Of a DNA stretch of 64,000 nt, positions 52,392 to 61,450 are shown in pieces (within the stretch, counting starts at the first letter, position 1; each line of letters starts with the position of its first letter). Under the pieces are notes generated by a model that saw only the letters and a list, made by a program, of their open reading frames with translations, was not told where the DNA came from and searched no databases. Position numbers and translations under genes: made by a program. The stretch comes from an uncultured Alistipes sp. (GTDB taxonomy: Bacteria > Bacteroidota > Bacteroidia > Bacteroidales > Rikenellaceae), in contig CANASP010000006.1 of the NCBI GenBank assembly GCA_947364365.1, positions 47,073 to 111,072 on the forward strand, given 5' to 3'.

Positions 52392-53219
52392 TCACACCGT
52401 GCTGACGAGGATCATCTCCTCGTTCCACCAGGCGACGAGCCGCACCGGTCCGCCGTCGCCGATCCGCCCTTCGATCCGGCCGCACCCGGTAAGGGGCAGC
52501 AGGCAGGCAGGCGGCTCCGGCCCCGCCGACACACCGTCGCCGATGCCCTCCGGTCCCGATGCCCCGGTGCGCAGGACGTCGGCACCCGCCACTACGGCAC
52601 CCGAAGCGCCCCGGACGAGCGGAGCATCCGAAACATCCGCCCCGTCGGTCGTCGCGGCCGGCCCTGCCGCCGCATCGCCCGGTTCGAAGGCCCCGGCCTC
52701 CCCTTCGACGGAGCGTCCGGCCGAAAACCCGGCCGCTCCGCTCCGCAGATCGGCCCGCAACAGCCGCAGATCGCCGCGCAGATCCAGCTCCCGCCGCCCG
52801 GCCGCCTTGTAGAGCGCCTCCTTGGCGCACCACGCCACCCCGAGCCACGCCTCGTCGTCGGACAACGCCCGCTCGGCCTCCGTCAGGTAGCGCGCCGCGA
52901 TGCGCCCGAAGTTGCGGTCGCGCCGCTCGATATCCACGCCGCACGGCCCGTCGGCGAACCCCACGACCACATGGCCGCGGCAGTGCGAAACCGCGATTCG
53001 CACCCCCGGGCGGTTCTCCACCACGGGCGCCCCCACGGCGTCGTAGCCGATCGCCGTCGCGCGCCCCAGCCTGCGGCGCACCACCGCCCGCCAGCCGAGG
53101 TACTCCCTGAGCCGCTGCTCCGAGCCGAACGCCGCAGCCGCGGCCCGCTCCTCGGCCGTCGTCCAGGACGCCGCAGCGGCTGCGTCGGGGAGCGGCTCCA
53201 CCACGAGCGAGCGCATCAT
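52392..53219 (-). CDS. 4'-phosphopantetheinyl transferase with low-complexity insertion
   Basis: 275 residues from the ATG at 53219, overlapping the gldE stop (ATGA). The Sfp-type motifs are RIAVSHCRGHVVVGF, GVDIERRDR (Asp96 and Glu98 bind Mg) and WLGVAWCAKEALYK (Lys133, Glu134). It loads the pantetheine arm onto acyl carrier proteins. Residues about 160-235 form an Ala/Gly/Asp/Ser-rich stretch with no family character, before a normal-looking end VRLVAWWNEEMILVS. Pairing with gldE is common in Bacteroidetes. Confidence 0.9.
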   Translation of the reverse strand: MMRSLVVEPLPDAAAAASWTTAEERAAAAAFGSEQRLREYLGWRAVVRRRLGRATAIGYDAVGAPVVENRPGVRIAVSHCRGHVVVGFADGPCGVDIERRDRNFGRIAARYLTEAERALSDDEAWLGVAWCAKEALYKAAGRRELDLRGDLRLLRADLRSGAAGFSAGRSVEGEAGAFEPGDAAAGPAATTDGADVSDAPLVRGASGAVVAGADVLRTGASGPEGIGDGVSAGPEPPACLLPLTGCGRIEGRIGDGGPVRLVAWWNEEMILVSTV

Positions 53220-54496
53220 AGAATGTCCACTCTGATCTTGTCCACGCGATGTCCCTCCAGCTCCTTCACCGTGAATCGGATGCCATGGGAGGTGAAATGG
53301 TCCTCCTTGCGCGGGAAGTCGCGCTTGAGTTCGAGCATCAGCCCCGCCAGCGTCTCCGCCTCGCCCCGCACGTCGGAGAAGGTCTCCTCGTCGAGCGCGA
53401 GGATGCGCTCGAAATCGCCGATATGGGTCTTGCCCTCGAAAAGATAGCTCTTGGCGTCGAGGCGCGTGTAGAGCCGTTCGTCGTTGTCGCTCTCGTCCGA
53501 GATCTCGCCCACGATCTCCTCGATGATATCCTCCAGCGACACCAGTCCCAGCGTCGAGCCGTACTCGTCGACGACGATCGCCATGTGGATCTTGTTCGAC
53601 TGGAAGTCGGCCAGCAGGTCGTTGATCTTCTTGTGCTCGGGCACGAAATAGGGCTTGCGCACCAGCTGCTGCCACCCGAACTCGTCGCCGTGGTTGATGT
53701 AGGGGAGCAGATCCTTGACATAGAGCGTGCCGCGGATGTTGTCGATCTCGCCGTCGTAGACCGGGATGCGAGAAAAGCCCGAGGCCATGATCGTCCGCTT
53801 GACCGTCTCGTAATCGTCGGTGATCTCGAGCGCCGTGATGTCCACGCGCGGCTTCATGATCTCCTGCACCTCGGTATTCACGAAGTTGACGATCCCCGAC
53901 AGCATCACGTGCTCCTCGGGCGAGGTGTTCTGCGCCATATCCACCGCATCGGCCAGCTCGTCGAGCGATATTTCGTTCCTGCGCGCCGCCTTCTCGCTGA
54001 TCCGGCTGCTCATGCGCACCAGCACGCGGGAGAAGGGGTAGCAGATCCACCGCAGCACCAGGAGCGGGCGCGCCACGAACGACGCGAAGGCCACGGGCAC
54101 GGTCTGCGCCAGCACCTTGGGCAGAATCTCGCCGAAGAGCAGCAGCAGGAAGGTCACCAGCACCGTCTTGAAGAGGAACTCGAACCGCAGGAAAGTGAAG
54201 GCCGCGTCGATGATCCCCGAGGTGAGGATGACGATGCAGATGTTGACCAGATTGTTGACCACCAGAATCGTCGCCAGCAGCAGGTCGACATCGCCCAGCA
54301 GCCGCAGCACGGCATCGGCCGACGCCGACGTTTTCTTGCGAAGGTCGGCTATATCATTGTGCGACAGCGAAAAAAACGAAGTTTCAGCGCCCGATACGAG
54401 CGCCGAGAGCAGCAGCAGACAGCACGTCGCCGCCAGGAGCAGCGCCAGGTGCGGCGTGAAGCCGTGAAAGGTGATCCAGGGAATCGAAGTGTCCAA
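53216..54496 (-). CDS. gldE: Gliding-motility-associated membrane protein GldE (CNNM/CBS family)
   Basis: 426 residues. The N-terminal transporter-like domain has about four membrane helices (LALLLAATCCLLLLSALVSG, then TILVVNNLVNICIVILTSGI and LFGEILPKVLAQ). A CBS pair follows (ITDDYETVKRTIMASGFSRI and VVDEYGSTLGLVSLEDIIEE). A CorC_HlyC domain ends the protein. GldE is named from flavobacterial gliding, but homologues occur in non-gliding gut Bacteroidales and resemble Mg/Co efflux proteins. A hairpin separates it from ftsZ. Confidence 0.92.
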   Translation of the reverse strand: MDTSIPWITFHGFTPHLALLLAATCCLLLLSALVSGAETSFFSLSHNDIADLRKKTSASADAVLRLLGDVDLLLATILVVNNLVNICIVILTSGIIDAAFTFLRFEFLFKTVLVTFLLLLFGEILPKVLAQTVPVAFASFVARPLLVLRWICYPFSRVLVRMSSRISEKAARRNEISLDELADAVDMAQNTSPEEHVMLSGIVNFVNTEVQEIMKPRVDITALEITDDYETVKRTIMASGFSRIPVYDGEIDNIRGTLYVKDLLPYINHGDEFGWQQLVRKPYFVPEHKKINDLLADFQSNKIHMAIVVDEYGSTLGLVSLEDIIEEIVGEISDESDNDERLYTRLDAKSYLFEGKTHIGDFERILALDEETFSDVRGEAETLAGLMLELKRDFPRKEDHFTSHGIRFTVKELEGHRVDKIRVDIL

Positions 54497-54514
54497 AGGT
54501 CGGGAAAGTTAGTT

Positions 54515-54535
54515 GCGGGGCGCATGGCGCCCCGC
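54515..54535 (-). terminator. Hairpin after ftsZ
   Basis: A perfect 9-bp stem GCGGGGCGC/GCGCCCCGC with a 3-base loop starts 6 bases after the ftsZ stop. On the minus strand AACTAACTTTCC follows, so it may be a partial terminator between ftsZ and gldE. Confidence 0.6.
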
Positions 54536-54540
54536 AGTTG

Positions 54541-55875
54541 TCAGTCGAAGAGCGAACCGCCGCGATTCTCCTCCTTCGCCGAAGCGCCCTCCGCCGCCTC
54601 GTCGCGCAGCACCTCCTTGCGTCCGCCGGGCATCTGCACGACGAATTTCGAGTTGCGCGTCTGGTAGGCGGGTTTGGCCAGCAGCAGGTCGATGTTGCTG
54701 TAACGCGTCGACTTGGCACCCAGCACCACCTGCTCCGCGGGACGCTGCACCACAGCGCGCGGCGGCACGGGTTTGATCGGTTCGAGCACGGGCGCCGGCT
54801 CCGGGCCCTTCGCAGCGGCCGTCGCACGCGCCGACGCGGCGATTGGCACGATCGGCGTCATGCGCCGCTGCTTCTCCTCGCTCTCGAAGCCCGTGGCCAC
54901 CACCACCAGTTCGATGGCACCGCCCAGCTGCGGCTTCTCGCTCGTACCCCAGATGATGTTGGCGTTGTGCACCACGCCCTCCTCGTCCTGCACGCTGGCG
55001 TTCGACTGGATGTATTCTAGGATCCGCACCACCTCCTCATACATCAGCTGGTCGGCATTGGCCACCGAGATGTTGAGCAGGATGTTCTTGGCTCCGGCGA
55101 TGAGGTTGTGGTCGAGCAGCGGCGAGTGGAGCGACGCCTCGGCCGCCACTTCGGCGCGGTTCTCGCCCTCGGCCGTCGCCACGGCCATGTGGGCGCGCCC
55201 GCTGTCGCGCATCACCTTCGAGACGTCGGCAAAGTCGACGTTCACCAGGTCGCTCTCCACCGTGATGATCTCGGCGATACCCTTGGCCGCCGAGGCCAGG
55301 ATGTCGTCGGCCTTGCCGAAGGCCTGGCGCACCGACAGGCGGCCGTAGATTTCCAGAATATTCTCGTTGTTGATGATCAGCAGCGAATCGACGTTCTGCC
55401 GCAGCTCCTCGATCCCGCGGAAAGCCTGCTCGTAGCGGATCTTGCCTTCGAGCGCCAGCGGCGAGGTGACGATCGCCACGGTCAGCAGCCCCATTTCGCG
55501 GGCCAGCTTGGCGATGACGGGCGAGGCCCCCGTGCCGGTTCCGCCGCCCATGCCGGCCGTGATGAAGAGCATCTTCGTCCCGGCCTCCTCGAGGCTCTGG
55601 CGGATCTCGGGCAGCGTCTCCACCGCCGCCTTACGGCCGTTTTCGGGATCGTTGCCCGCACCGAGCCCTTCGGTTCCCAAACGGATCTTCCGCTCGACGG
55701 GGCTCTTGTCCAGCGCCTGCTGGTCGGTATTGCACACCATGAACGTCACGCCGCGGATACCCAGTTCGTACATGTGGTTCACGGCGTTGCCGCCCGCACC
55801 GCCCACGCCCGCCACGGTGATGATCGAGCCGTCGGTTCGCGGGGTCTTGATCTCCGACATCAATTCGTCTGTCAT
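54541..55875 (-). CDS. ftsZ: Cell division protein FtsZ
   Basis: 444 residues. The tubulin signature is GMGGGTGTGASPVIAKLA near 109. GVGGAGGNAVNHMYELGI and the T7-loop region SDLVNVDFADVSKVMRDSG are intact. A variable Ala/Pro-rich linker precedes a C-terminal block (LLLAKPAYQTRN), which resembles the Bacteroidetes C-terminal motif. FtsZ forms the Z-ring. It follows ftsA by 53 bases. Confidence 0.97.
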   Translation of the reverse strand: MTDELMSEIKTPRTDGSIITVAGVGGAGGNAVNHMYELGIRGVTFMVCNTDQQALDKSPVERKIRLGTEGLGAGNDPENGRKAAVETLPEIRQSLEEAGTKMLFITAGMGGGTGTGASPVIAKLAREMGLLTVAIVTSPLALEGKIRYEQAFRGIEELRQNVDSLLIINNENILEIYGRLSVRQAFGKADDILASAAKGIAEIITVESDLVNVDFADVSKVMRDSGRAHMAVATAEGENRAEVAAEASLHSPLLDHNLIAGAKNILLNISVANADQLMYEEVVRILEYIQSNASVQDEEGVVHNANIIWGTSEKPQLGGAIELVVVATGFESEEKQRRMTPIVPIAASARATAAAKGPEPAPVLEPIKPVPPRAVVQRPAEQVVLGAKSTRYSNIDLLLAKPAYQTRNSKFVVQMPGGRKEVLRDEAAEGASAKEENRGGSLFD

Positions 55876-55928
55876 ATATCGTTCTGCGGGGAGTCGCTCC
55901 TCCCCTCGCTTTTATAGGGTCAATCGGT

Positions 55929-57422
55929 TTAAATCTCTTCGTCCTCGGCCGCCGAGAAGGTCTGGTTGATGCGGTCGAAGGTCTTCTGGAAAATCGAGCC
56001 CCAGTCGCGCTTGCGTCTGGGCTCGGGTGCCGGGGCCTGCCGACGCGGCGGCTCCTCGGCAGCCTCCTCCTCCGGCTCGGATGCCATTTGCGGCGGCTGG
56101 GGTACCGCACTCGGCGCCGCGGCGGCCGCACGGGGCGGCACGTGCCGGAACTCCGGCGCCCCCTTCGGCTCGGCCGGACGGCGCCAGGCCGGTGCGGACT
56201 GCTCCGCCGCGGGTTCCGGCTCCGGCTCCACCCTGCGCGGCTGCGCGGGCTGCTCCACCACGGCGCACGAACCCTGTCCGGCACCCTTGAGCAGGATGCC
56301 CGCCACGGTAGCCAGCGCCGGGTCGGCCAGCAGCGGCTGCGACTCCTCGGCGAAGGCCTCCGCCTGGGGGGCGACGATCCGCACCTCCAGCCCCGTCACA
56401 CGGCGGAACAGCTCGTCGATATGCTTCAGACGCGCCGAGCCGCCCGTGAGCACGATGCCGTAGGCCAGCTTGCCGCCGTAGCCCGAATCGGCGATCTCCT
56501 GCTGGACGAACTCCACGATATCGGTGGCGCGCGCCTCGATGACCGTCGCCAGGTTGCGCAGCAGGATGTCCTTCGCCTCGCGGGCCGTGCGGCCGTTGAC
56601 GCGGATGAGTTTGTCCTCGGGGGCCAGCTCGGCGACCGCCGAGCCGTATTTCTGTTTCAGACTCTCGACATGTTTCTCGGGCACGCCCATCGTCCGGATG
56701 TCGCGGTTGATGGCCGAGGCGCCCATGGGAATCGTGGCGATGTAACGCACCACGCTGCCGTAGTAGACCGTCACGTCGGTCACGCCGCCGCCCAGGTCGA
56801 CCACCGCCACGCCCTCCTCCTTCTCGTCGGCCGAGAGCACGGCCTCGGGAGTCGCCAGCGCATTCGACGTCACACCCAGCATCTTGATCCCCAATCGCTT
56901 GAGGGCCATACCCAGCCGCTGCATCGGCGTCTGCTGACACAGGATGAAGTTGAACGTCGCCGAAAGTTTGCGGCCGAACGACCCCACGGGATTCTTCACC
57001 CGCTGGCTGTCGTCGACCATATAGTATTGGGGCACGCGCTCCATGATCAGCTCGTCGTCGGGCGCCTGCACATTGCGCATGCGGTCCGAAAGCGCGTCGA
57101 CATCCTTGCGGTTCACGCCGTTCTGCGGATCGTAGACGAAGACGTGATCCGTATGGCGGGCACAACGCACGAACTCGCCCGAGATGCCGGCATAGGCCTC
57201 GGTGATGCGGAAGTTCATCTGCGCCTCGACCTCCGCGACGGCCTCCGCGATGGCGCGGCTCACCTGCTCGATGTTATCGATCTTGCCGGCGTTGACCCCC
57301 TCGACGGGTTTCGACACCGCGCACCGCATCGCCAGACCGCCTTCGGGCAGCTTCTCCGCGACGGCCACCACGACGTTCGACGACCCCAGATCGACGGCTA
57401 CTGTATAATTTTTCCTCTCCAC
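55929..57422 (-). CDS. ftsA: Cell division protein FtsA
   Basis: 497 residues. The actin-like ATPase fold shows AVDLGSSNVVVAVAEKL (phosphate 1), VVDLGGGVTDVTVYY (phosphate 2) and GIVLTGGSARLKHID (adenosine). A Pro/Ala/Glu-rich linker of about 100 residues (390-475) leads to a C-terminal amphipathic segment (WGSIFQKTFDRINQTF) that would bind the membrane. FtsA anchors FtsZ. A 212-base leader without a gene separates it from ftsQ. Confidence 0.96.
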   Translation of the reverse strand: MERKNYTVAVDLGSSNVVVAVAEKLPEGGLAMRCAVSKPVEGVNAGKIDNIEQVSRAIAEAVAEVEAQMNFRITEAYAGISGEFVRCARHTDHVFVYDPQNGVNRKDVDALSDRMRNVQAPDDELIMERVPQYYMVDDSQRVKNPVGSFGRKLSATFNFILCQQTPMQRLGMALKRLGIKMLGVTSNALATPEAVLSADEKEEGVAVVDLGGGVTDVTVYYGSVVRYIATIPMGASAINRDIRTMGVPEKHVESLKQKYGSAVAELAPEDKLIRVNGRTAREAKDILLRNLATVIEARATDIVEFVQQEIADSGYGGKLAYGIVLTGGSARLKHIDELFRRVTGLEVRIVAPQAEAFAEESQPLLADPALATVAGILLKGAGQGSCAVVEQPAQPRRVEPEPEPAAEQSAPAWRRPAEPKGAPEFRHVPPRAAAAAPSAVPQPPQMASEPEEEAAEEPPRRQAPAPEPRRKRDWGSIFQKTFDRINQTFSAAEDEEI

Positions 57423-57634
57423 GGTTCAATGAATTTCCAGACTCTCTCCTCTTTCGCGATTTTCGCGGCGGCCGGGTTTCCGCGCTCCGGGACCGCCGCT
57501 CACCGGCCGGACCCGCAGCGTTCCGAAGACCGCCGACAACGGCGGGCCCGCCTCGCGCCGCCCCGTCCGCCGGACCGGCACGCAAGCCGACACACCGGAG
57601 GCGGAGGCGCACCGGGCACTGCCCCCGACGCCCG

Positions 57635-58735
57635 CTACCGCCGGCATACGACCTGGCCTTCGTAGCGGAGATCGATCGTCCGGTAGGCGTCCCAGCCGAT
57701 CCCGGACAATCCGCTCCGATAGAAACGCAGGAGCTTGTCCAGCTTGCGCCGTTCGTCCTCCAGCCGCCCGAAGCGGACGAGGTGGTTGCCGCTGCGAGGG
57801 ACCAGATCGACCTCCAAAGCGCCGCTGGGGGTCGTTCGTGCCACGATCTGCACCACCTCCGACCTCCAGAAATCGTCCGACTCGACGCTTGCCACAAAGG
57901 TAAGGAGTTTCATGAAATCTTCGTAGCTTTTTTCCAACTTTTTTTCCTCCCTCCGCGCAGCCTCCTGCCGCCCGGCGATGCGGTCGATCTCCTCCTGGAT
58001 CAGGCGCGCCTCGTAGCGGTAGGCACGGCGTTTGCGCGCCTTTTCGGCCCGCAGCTCCTCGACCCGCCGATCGAACGATTCGGCGCTTTCCAACCGCCAC
58101 CACGCCCGGCGCACCCGCTCGCGCCGTAACGCGGCGATGCGGCGATCGTTCTCGCGCTCACGCCGGTAGAAGGGATACTTCTCGCGTTCGAGCGCGGCGA
58201 TACGCTCCCCGACCTCGGCCTTGCGGCCGTCGACCCACTCGCGCACGCTCCCCGCATACGAGGCGGGAAACGGCGGACGGTAACCGCCCGTCACCACCGG
58301 CACGTAGAGCGACGAGGCGCGCGGCGCGGCGAAGGCGAAACCCTCCTCGGTCACGTAGGCGTCGTAGCCGTCGAGCAACAACCTTACCAACGGCCGCCGC
58401 TGGCTGATGGTCACGTGCAACGCCCCGTCGTAGGTCACGTAGGCCGCCGCCCGCTCGACGAATCCGTTGCGGGCGATCAGCGACTCGACGGCCGTCAGAT
58501 CGACGGCGTCGACCGGGGTCCCGACGATCGGAATCCGGCTCTCGGCAAGCCACTCCATGACGCGGGGCGTCGAGACCAGATGGCCCATCGACGAGCTGTC
58601 GGCCACCTCGATCTCGATGCGCCCGACGGTCTGCGCGGCACGCCGGCGCCGCACCGAGAGCGCGGCAAAGAGCACATAGGCGGCCACCGCGACCCAGAGC
58701 GAGGTCATCAGGGCGTATTTGAGCGACCGATCCAA
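57635..58735 (-). CDS. ftsQ: Cell division protein FtsQ with long charged coiled-coil insertion
   Basis: 366 residues, roughly 100 longer than Bacteroidetes FtsQ proteins I am familiar with. A short cytoplasmic tail and one membrane helix (about 8-28) are followed by a POTRA-like region (VDAVDLTAVESLIARNGFVE, then VTISQRRPLVRLLLD). The beta domain starts at YVTEEGF. Residues about 165-270 are almost entirely Arg, Glu, Lys and Ala with heptad-like spacing, inserted before LLTFVASVESDDFWRSEVVQ. The domain then resumes normally. Position between murC and ftsA supports the identity. Confidence 0.9.
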   Translation of the reverse strand: MDRSLKYALMTSLWVAVAAYVLFAALSVRRRRAAQTVGRIEIEVADSSSMGHLVSTPRVMEWLAESRIPIVGTPVDAVDLTAVESLIARNGFVERAAAYVTYDGALHVTISQRRPLVRLLLDGYDAYVTEEGFAFAAPRASSLYVPVVTGGYRPPFPASYAGSVREWVDGRKAEVGERIAALEREKYPFYRRERENDRRIAALRRERVRRAWWRLESAESFDRRVEELRAEKARKRRAYRYEARLIQEEIDRIAGRQEAARREEKKLEKSYEDFMKLLTFVASVESDDFWRSEVVQIVARTTPSGALEVDLVPRSGNHLVRFGRLEDERRKLDKLLRFYRSGLSGIGWDAYRTIDLRYEGQVVCRR

Positions 58736-58746
58736 GCGGTAAATTT

Positions 58747-60132
58747 TTAATTCTTAATTTTCGATTCTACCGCCCCGGCGATCGCCTCGCAGCAGGCGTC
58801 GATGTTGCCCGCGCCGAACGAGACCACCACGTCGGTCTCCATCGCCGCGACGGCGTCGGCCAGCCGCTCGCGCGCGACGATCCGGCAGGGCACCGTCACG
58901 CGGTCGGCGATCAGTTGCGACGTAACCCCCTCGATCGGCTCCTCGCGCGCCGGATAGATCGGCACGAGCACCGCCTCGTCGGCATGCGAGAGCGCCTCGG
59001 CGAACTCCGCGTAGAGATCGCGCGTGCGGGTGTAGAGGTGGGGCTGGAAGAGCGCCGTGATGCGTCGCCCGGGGAACATTTTCCTTACCGAGGTGAGCGT
59101 AGCCGCCAGCTCGCGGGGGTGGTGGGCGTAGTCGTCCATGTAGACCCCCTGCGGCGTGTTGACGTAGAACTCGAAACGACGCTTGACCCCCTCGAACGAG
59201 GCCAGCGCCCCGCGCACGCGCTCCGCATCGAGCGCCGCGCCCTCGCGCCGCGCCGCGCACCACAGCAGCGCCACGGCCGCCACCGAATTTTCGATGTTGA
59301 CCCACCCGGGGATGCCGAGCGTGCACCCCTCGATCGCACCCGACGGGGTCACGATGTCGTAGCGGTAATGCCCCCCGTCGAGCAGCCGCACGTTGCGGGC
59401 GTAGAAGTCGCACGGGGTGTCGTAACTGTATCGGTAGACCGCGATCGCGGGGTTGTCGATCGCCAGCTCCACCCCCTCTTTGATGACCAGCGCGCCGCCC
59501 GGACGGATCTGCCCGATGAACTGCGCGAAGGCCTCCTTCACCGCTTCGTGCGTGCCGTAGATGTCCAGATGGTCGGCATCGGCCGACGTGACGACCGCCG
59601 CATCGGGGTAGAGGCGCAGGAACGAGCGGTCGAACTCGTCGGCCTCCACCGCGAGGCGGTCGCCTCCGCCCAGCACGAGGTTGCCGTCGAAATTCTTAGA
59701 GATGCCGCCCAGGAAGGCCGAGCCGCCCCCCGTGACCGCGCGGTTGAGCCACGCCACGAGCGTCGAGGTGGTGGTCTTGCCGTGGGTTCCCGCCACGGCC
59801 ATCACGTATTTGCCCTCGGCGAGGTGGCCCAGCATCTGCGAGCGCTTCTCCACGAGAAATCCGTGCTCCTCGAAGTAGCGCAGCTCCGTGTGGTCGCCCG
59901 GCACGGCGGGGGTGTAGACCACCGTCGTCGTCGCGGGGTCGCGGAAGGCGTCGGGGATGAGCCGGATGTCGTCCTCGTAGTGGACGTCGGCACCCTCCGC
60001 CTCCAGCGCACGGGTCAGCTGCGAAGGGGTGCGGTCGTAACCGGCCACGCGGCACCCTTCGTGGAGAAAATAGCGGGCCAGAGCGCTCATTCCGATGCCT
60101 CCGATCCCGAGAAAGTAGTAATTCCGTTTCAT
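58747..60132 (-). CDS. murC: UDP-N-acetylmuramate--L-alanine ligase
   Basis: 461 residues. The N-terminal dinucleotide-like fold starts YYFLGIGGIGMSALARYFL. The ATP loop is VAGTHGKTTTSTLVAWL near 115. VEADEFDRSFLRLYP, DYAHHPRELAATL and FQPHLYTRTRDLY are further Mur ligase motifs. It adds L-Ala to UDP-MurNAc. It lies between murG and ftsQ with gaps of 25 and 11 bases. Confidence 0.97.
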   Translation of the reverse strand: MKRNYYFLGIGGIGMSALARYFLHEGCRVAGYDRTPSQLTRALEAEGADVHYEDDIRLIPDAFRDPATTTVVYTPAVPGDHTELRYFEEHGFLVEKRSQMLGHLAEGKYVMAVAGTHGKTTTSTLVAWLNRAVTGGGSAFLGGISKNFDGNLVLGGGDRLAVEADEFDRSFLRLYPDAAVVTSADADHLDIYGTHEAVKEAFAQFIGQIRPGGALVIKEGVELAIDNPAIAVYRYSYDTPCDFYARNVRLLDGGHYRYDIVTPSGAIEGCTLGIPGWVNIENSVAAVALLWCAARREGAALDAERVRGALASFEGVKRRFEFYVNTPQGVYMDDYAHHPRELAATLTSVRKMFPGRRITALFQPHLYTRTRDLYAEFAEALSHADEAVLVPIYPAREEPIEGVTSQLIADRVTVPCRIVARERLADAVAAMETDVVVSFGAGNIDACCEAIAGAVESKIKN

Positions 60133-60157
60133 GCGTTTCAGTCGTTCGAATATCCGT

Positions 60158-61282
60158 CTACCGATCGTTCCCGATCACCTCCAGCAGTTCGTCGACGACC
60201 GCCTCCGCCGCGCGGGGCGTCGCCAGACGGGCCAGGTCGGCGCGCATCGCGGCCAGCGCCCCGGGGTCGGCGACGAGCTCCAGGGCACGGGGCATCGCCT
60301 CGTCGCGGCACACGGCGTCGGCCACCACCACGGCGGCCCCCTGCGCCTCCAGCGCCCGGGCGTTCTTGGTCTGGTGGTCCTCCGCCACGTTGGGCGAGGG
60401 GACGAAAACGACGGGCTTGGCCACCAGACACAGCTCCGAGACGGTCCCCGCGCCGCTGCGCGAGATCACCACGTCGGCCGCGGCGTAGGCCAGGTCCATG
60501 CGGTCGATGAAGGCCCCCTGCCAGATACCCGCCGCGGGGTGTTCGGCCAGAAAGGCGCGCATCTCGCGCTCGTAGTAGCGCCCCGTCTGCCAGATCACCT
60601 GCACGGGGGCCTCACCGCCGTCGAGCGAGCGGATCCACGCCTTCATCATCTCGTTGAGCGAGCGCGTGCCGAGCGATCCGCCGACCACCAGCACCACGGG
60701 CTTCGAGGCCGCCAGACCGTAGTGGGCCAGCGCCTCGGCGCGGTTGGCCCCCGCCTGCGAGAAGTTGCCGCGCAACGGATTGCCCGTCAGTCGGATCCGC
60801 TCGGCGGGGAAGAAGCGCTCCATCCCCTCGTAGGCCGTGCAGATCCGCGCGGCACGGCGCGCGAGGATCTTGTTGGTCAGCCCGGCGTAGGAGTTCTGCT
60901 CCTGGATCAGGGTCTTCACCCCCATCCGCTGCGCCGCCCACAGCACCGGGGCGCTCGCATAGCCGCCGAAGCCCACCACGGCGTCGGCGCCGAACGCGCG
61001 GATCGTCCGTCGCGCGAGGCGCACGCTGCGCAGCACCTTGAAGGGCACCAGCAGGTTGCGCCACTCCAGCCGCCGTTGCAACCCGGCGATCGGCAGCCCC
61101 ACGATCCGATAGCCCAGCGCGGGGACCTTCTCCATCTCCATCTTGCCCTCGGCACCGACGAAGAGCAGCTCCACGTCGTCGCCCAGACGCCGCTTCAGCG
61201 CCTCGGCCACCGCCACGGCCGGGTAGATATGGCCCCCCGTGCCGCCACCCGAGAGGATGATTCTGTATTTTTTGTTTTCCAT
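60158..61282 (-). CDS. murG: UDP-N-acetylglucosamine--muramyl-pentapeptide transferase
   Basis: 374 residues from the ATG at 61282 (MENKKYRIILSGGG). The longer frame to 61414 covers a repeat and is rejected. The N-terminal GT-B loop is SGGGTGGHIYPAVAVAEAL. GFGGYASAPVLWAAQ, VVGGSLGTRSLNEMM and ISRSGAGTVSELCLVAKP are characteristic. MurG makes lipid II at the inner membrane. The expected upstream neighbours ftsW, murD and mraY are absent. Confidence 0.97.
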   Translation of the reverse strand: MENKKYRIILSGGGTGGHIYPAVAVAEALKRRLGDDVELLFVGAEGKMEMEKVPALGYRIVGLPIAGLQRRLEWRNLLVPFKVLRSVRLARRTIRAFGADAVVGFGGYASAPVLWAAQRMGVKTLIQEQNSYAGLTNKILARRAARICTAYEGMERFFPAERIRLTGNPLRGNFSQAGANRAEALAHYGLAASKPVVLVVGGSLGTRSLNEMMKAWIRSLDGGEAPVQVIWQTGRYYEREMRAFLAEHPAAGIWQGAFIDRMDLAYAAADVVISRSGAGTVSELCLVAKPVVFVPSPNVAEDHQTKNARALEAQGAAVVVADAVCRDEAMPRALELVADPGALAAMRADLARLATPRAAEAVVDELLEVIGNDR

Positions 61283-61315
61283 ATATTCGCAATGTTCTAT
61301 CTGTCTCTCTTTCCC

Positions 61316-61450
61316 GGTCCGCAGCCGGCGGAGGGAGGGCCTTCTGCGGGCCGCACGGCCCTCCGCGCCGGGCGGCTGCGGAGCGCCGAAGCCCGAGACT
61401 TCGATTTCCCGCACAGCGGCCTCTGCTCCCGCTTACCCGCGAAGGTCAAC
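61316..61450 (+). repeat. Dispersed intergenic repeat, copy E, with 88-bp-unit fragment
   Basis: The first part (GTCCGCAGCCGGCGGAG, CCCTCCGCGCCGGG, CGGCTGCGG) matches copies B and C. The second part, about 61410-61452, matches the junction of the 88-bp tandem repeat at 24193-24476: GCACAGCGGCCTCTGC, then GCTTACCCGCGAAG, then TCAACTT. It lies between yifB and murG and fills their 168-bp gap. Confidence 0.75.
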
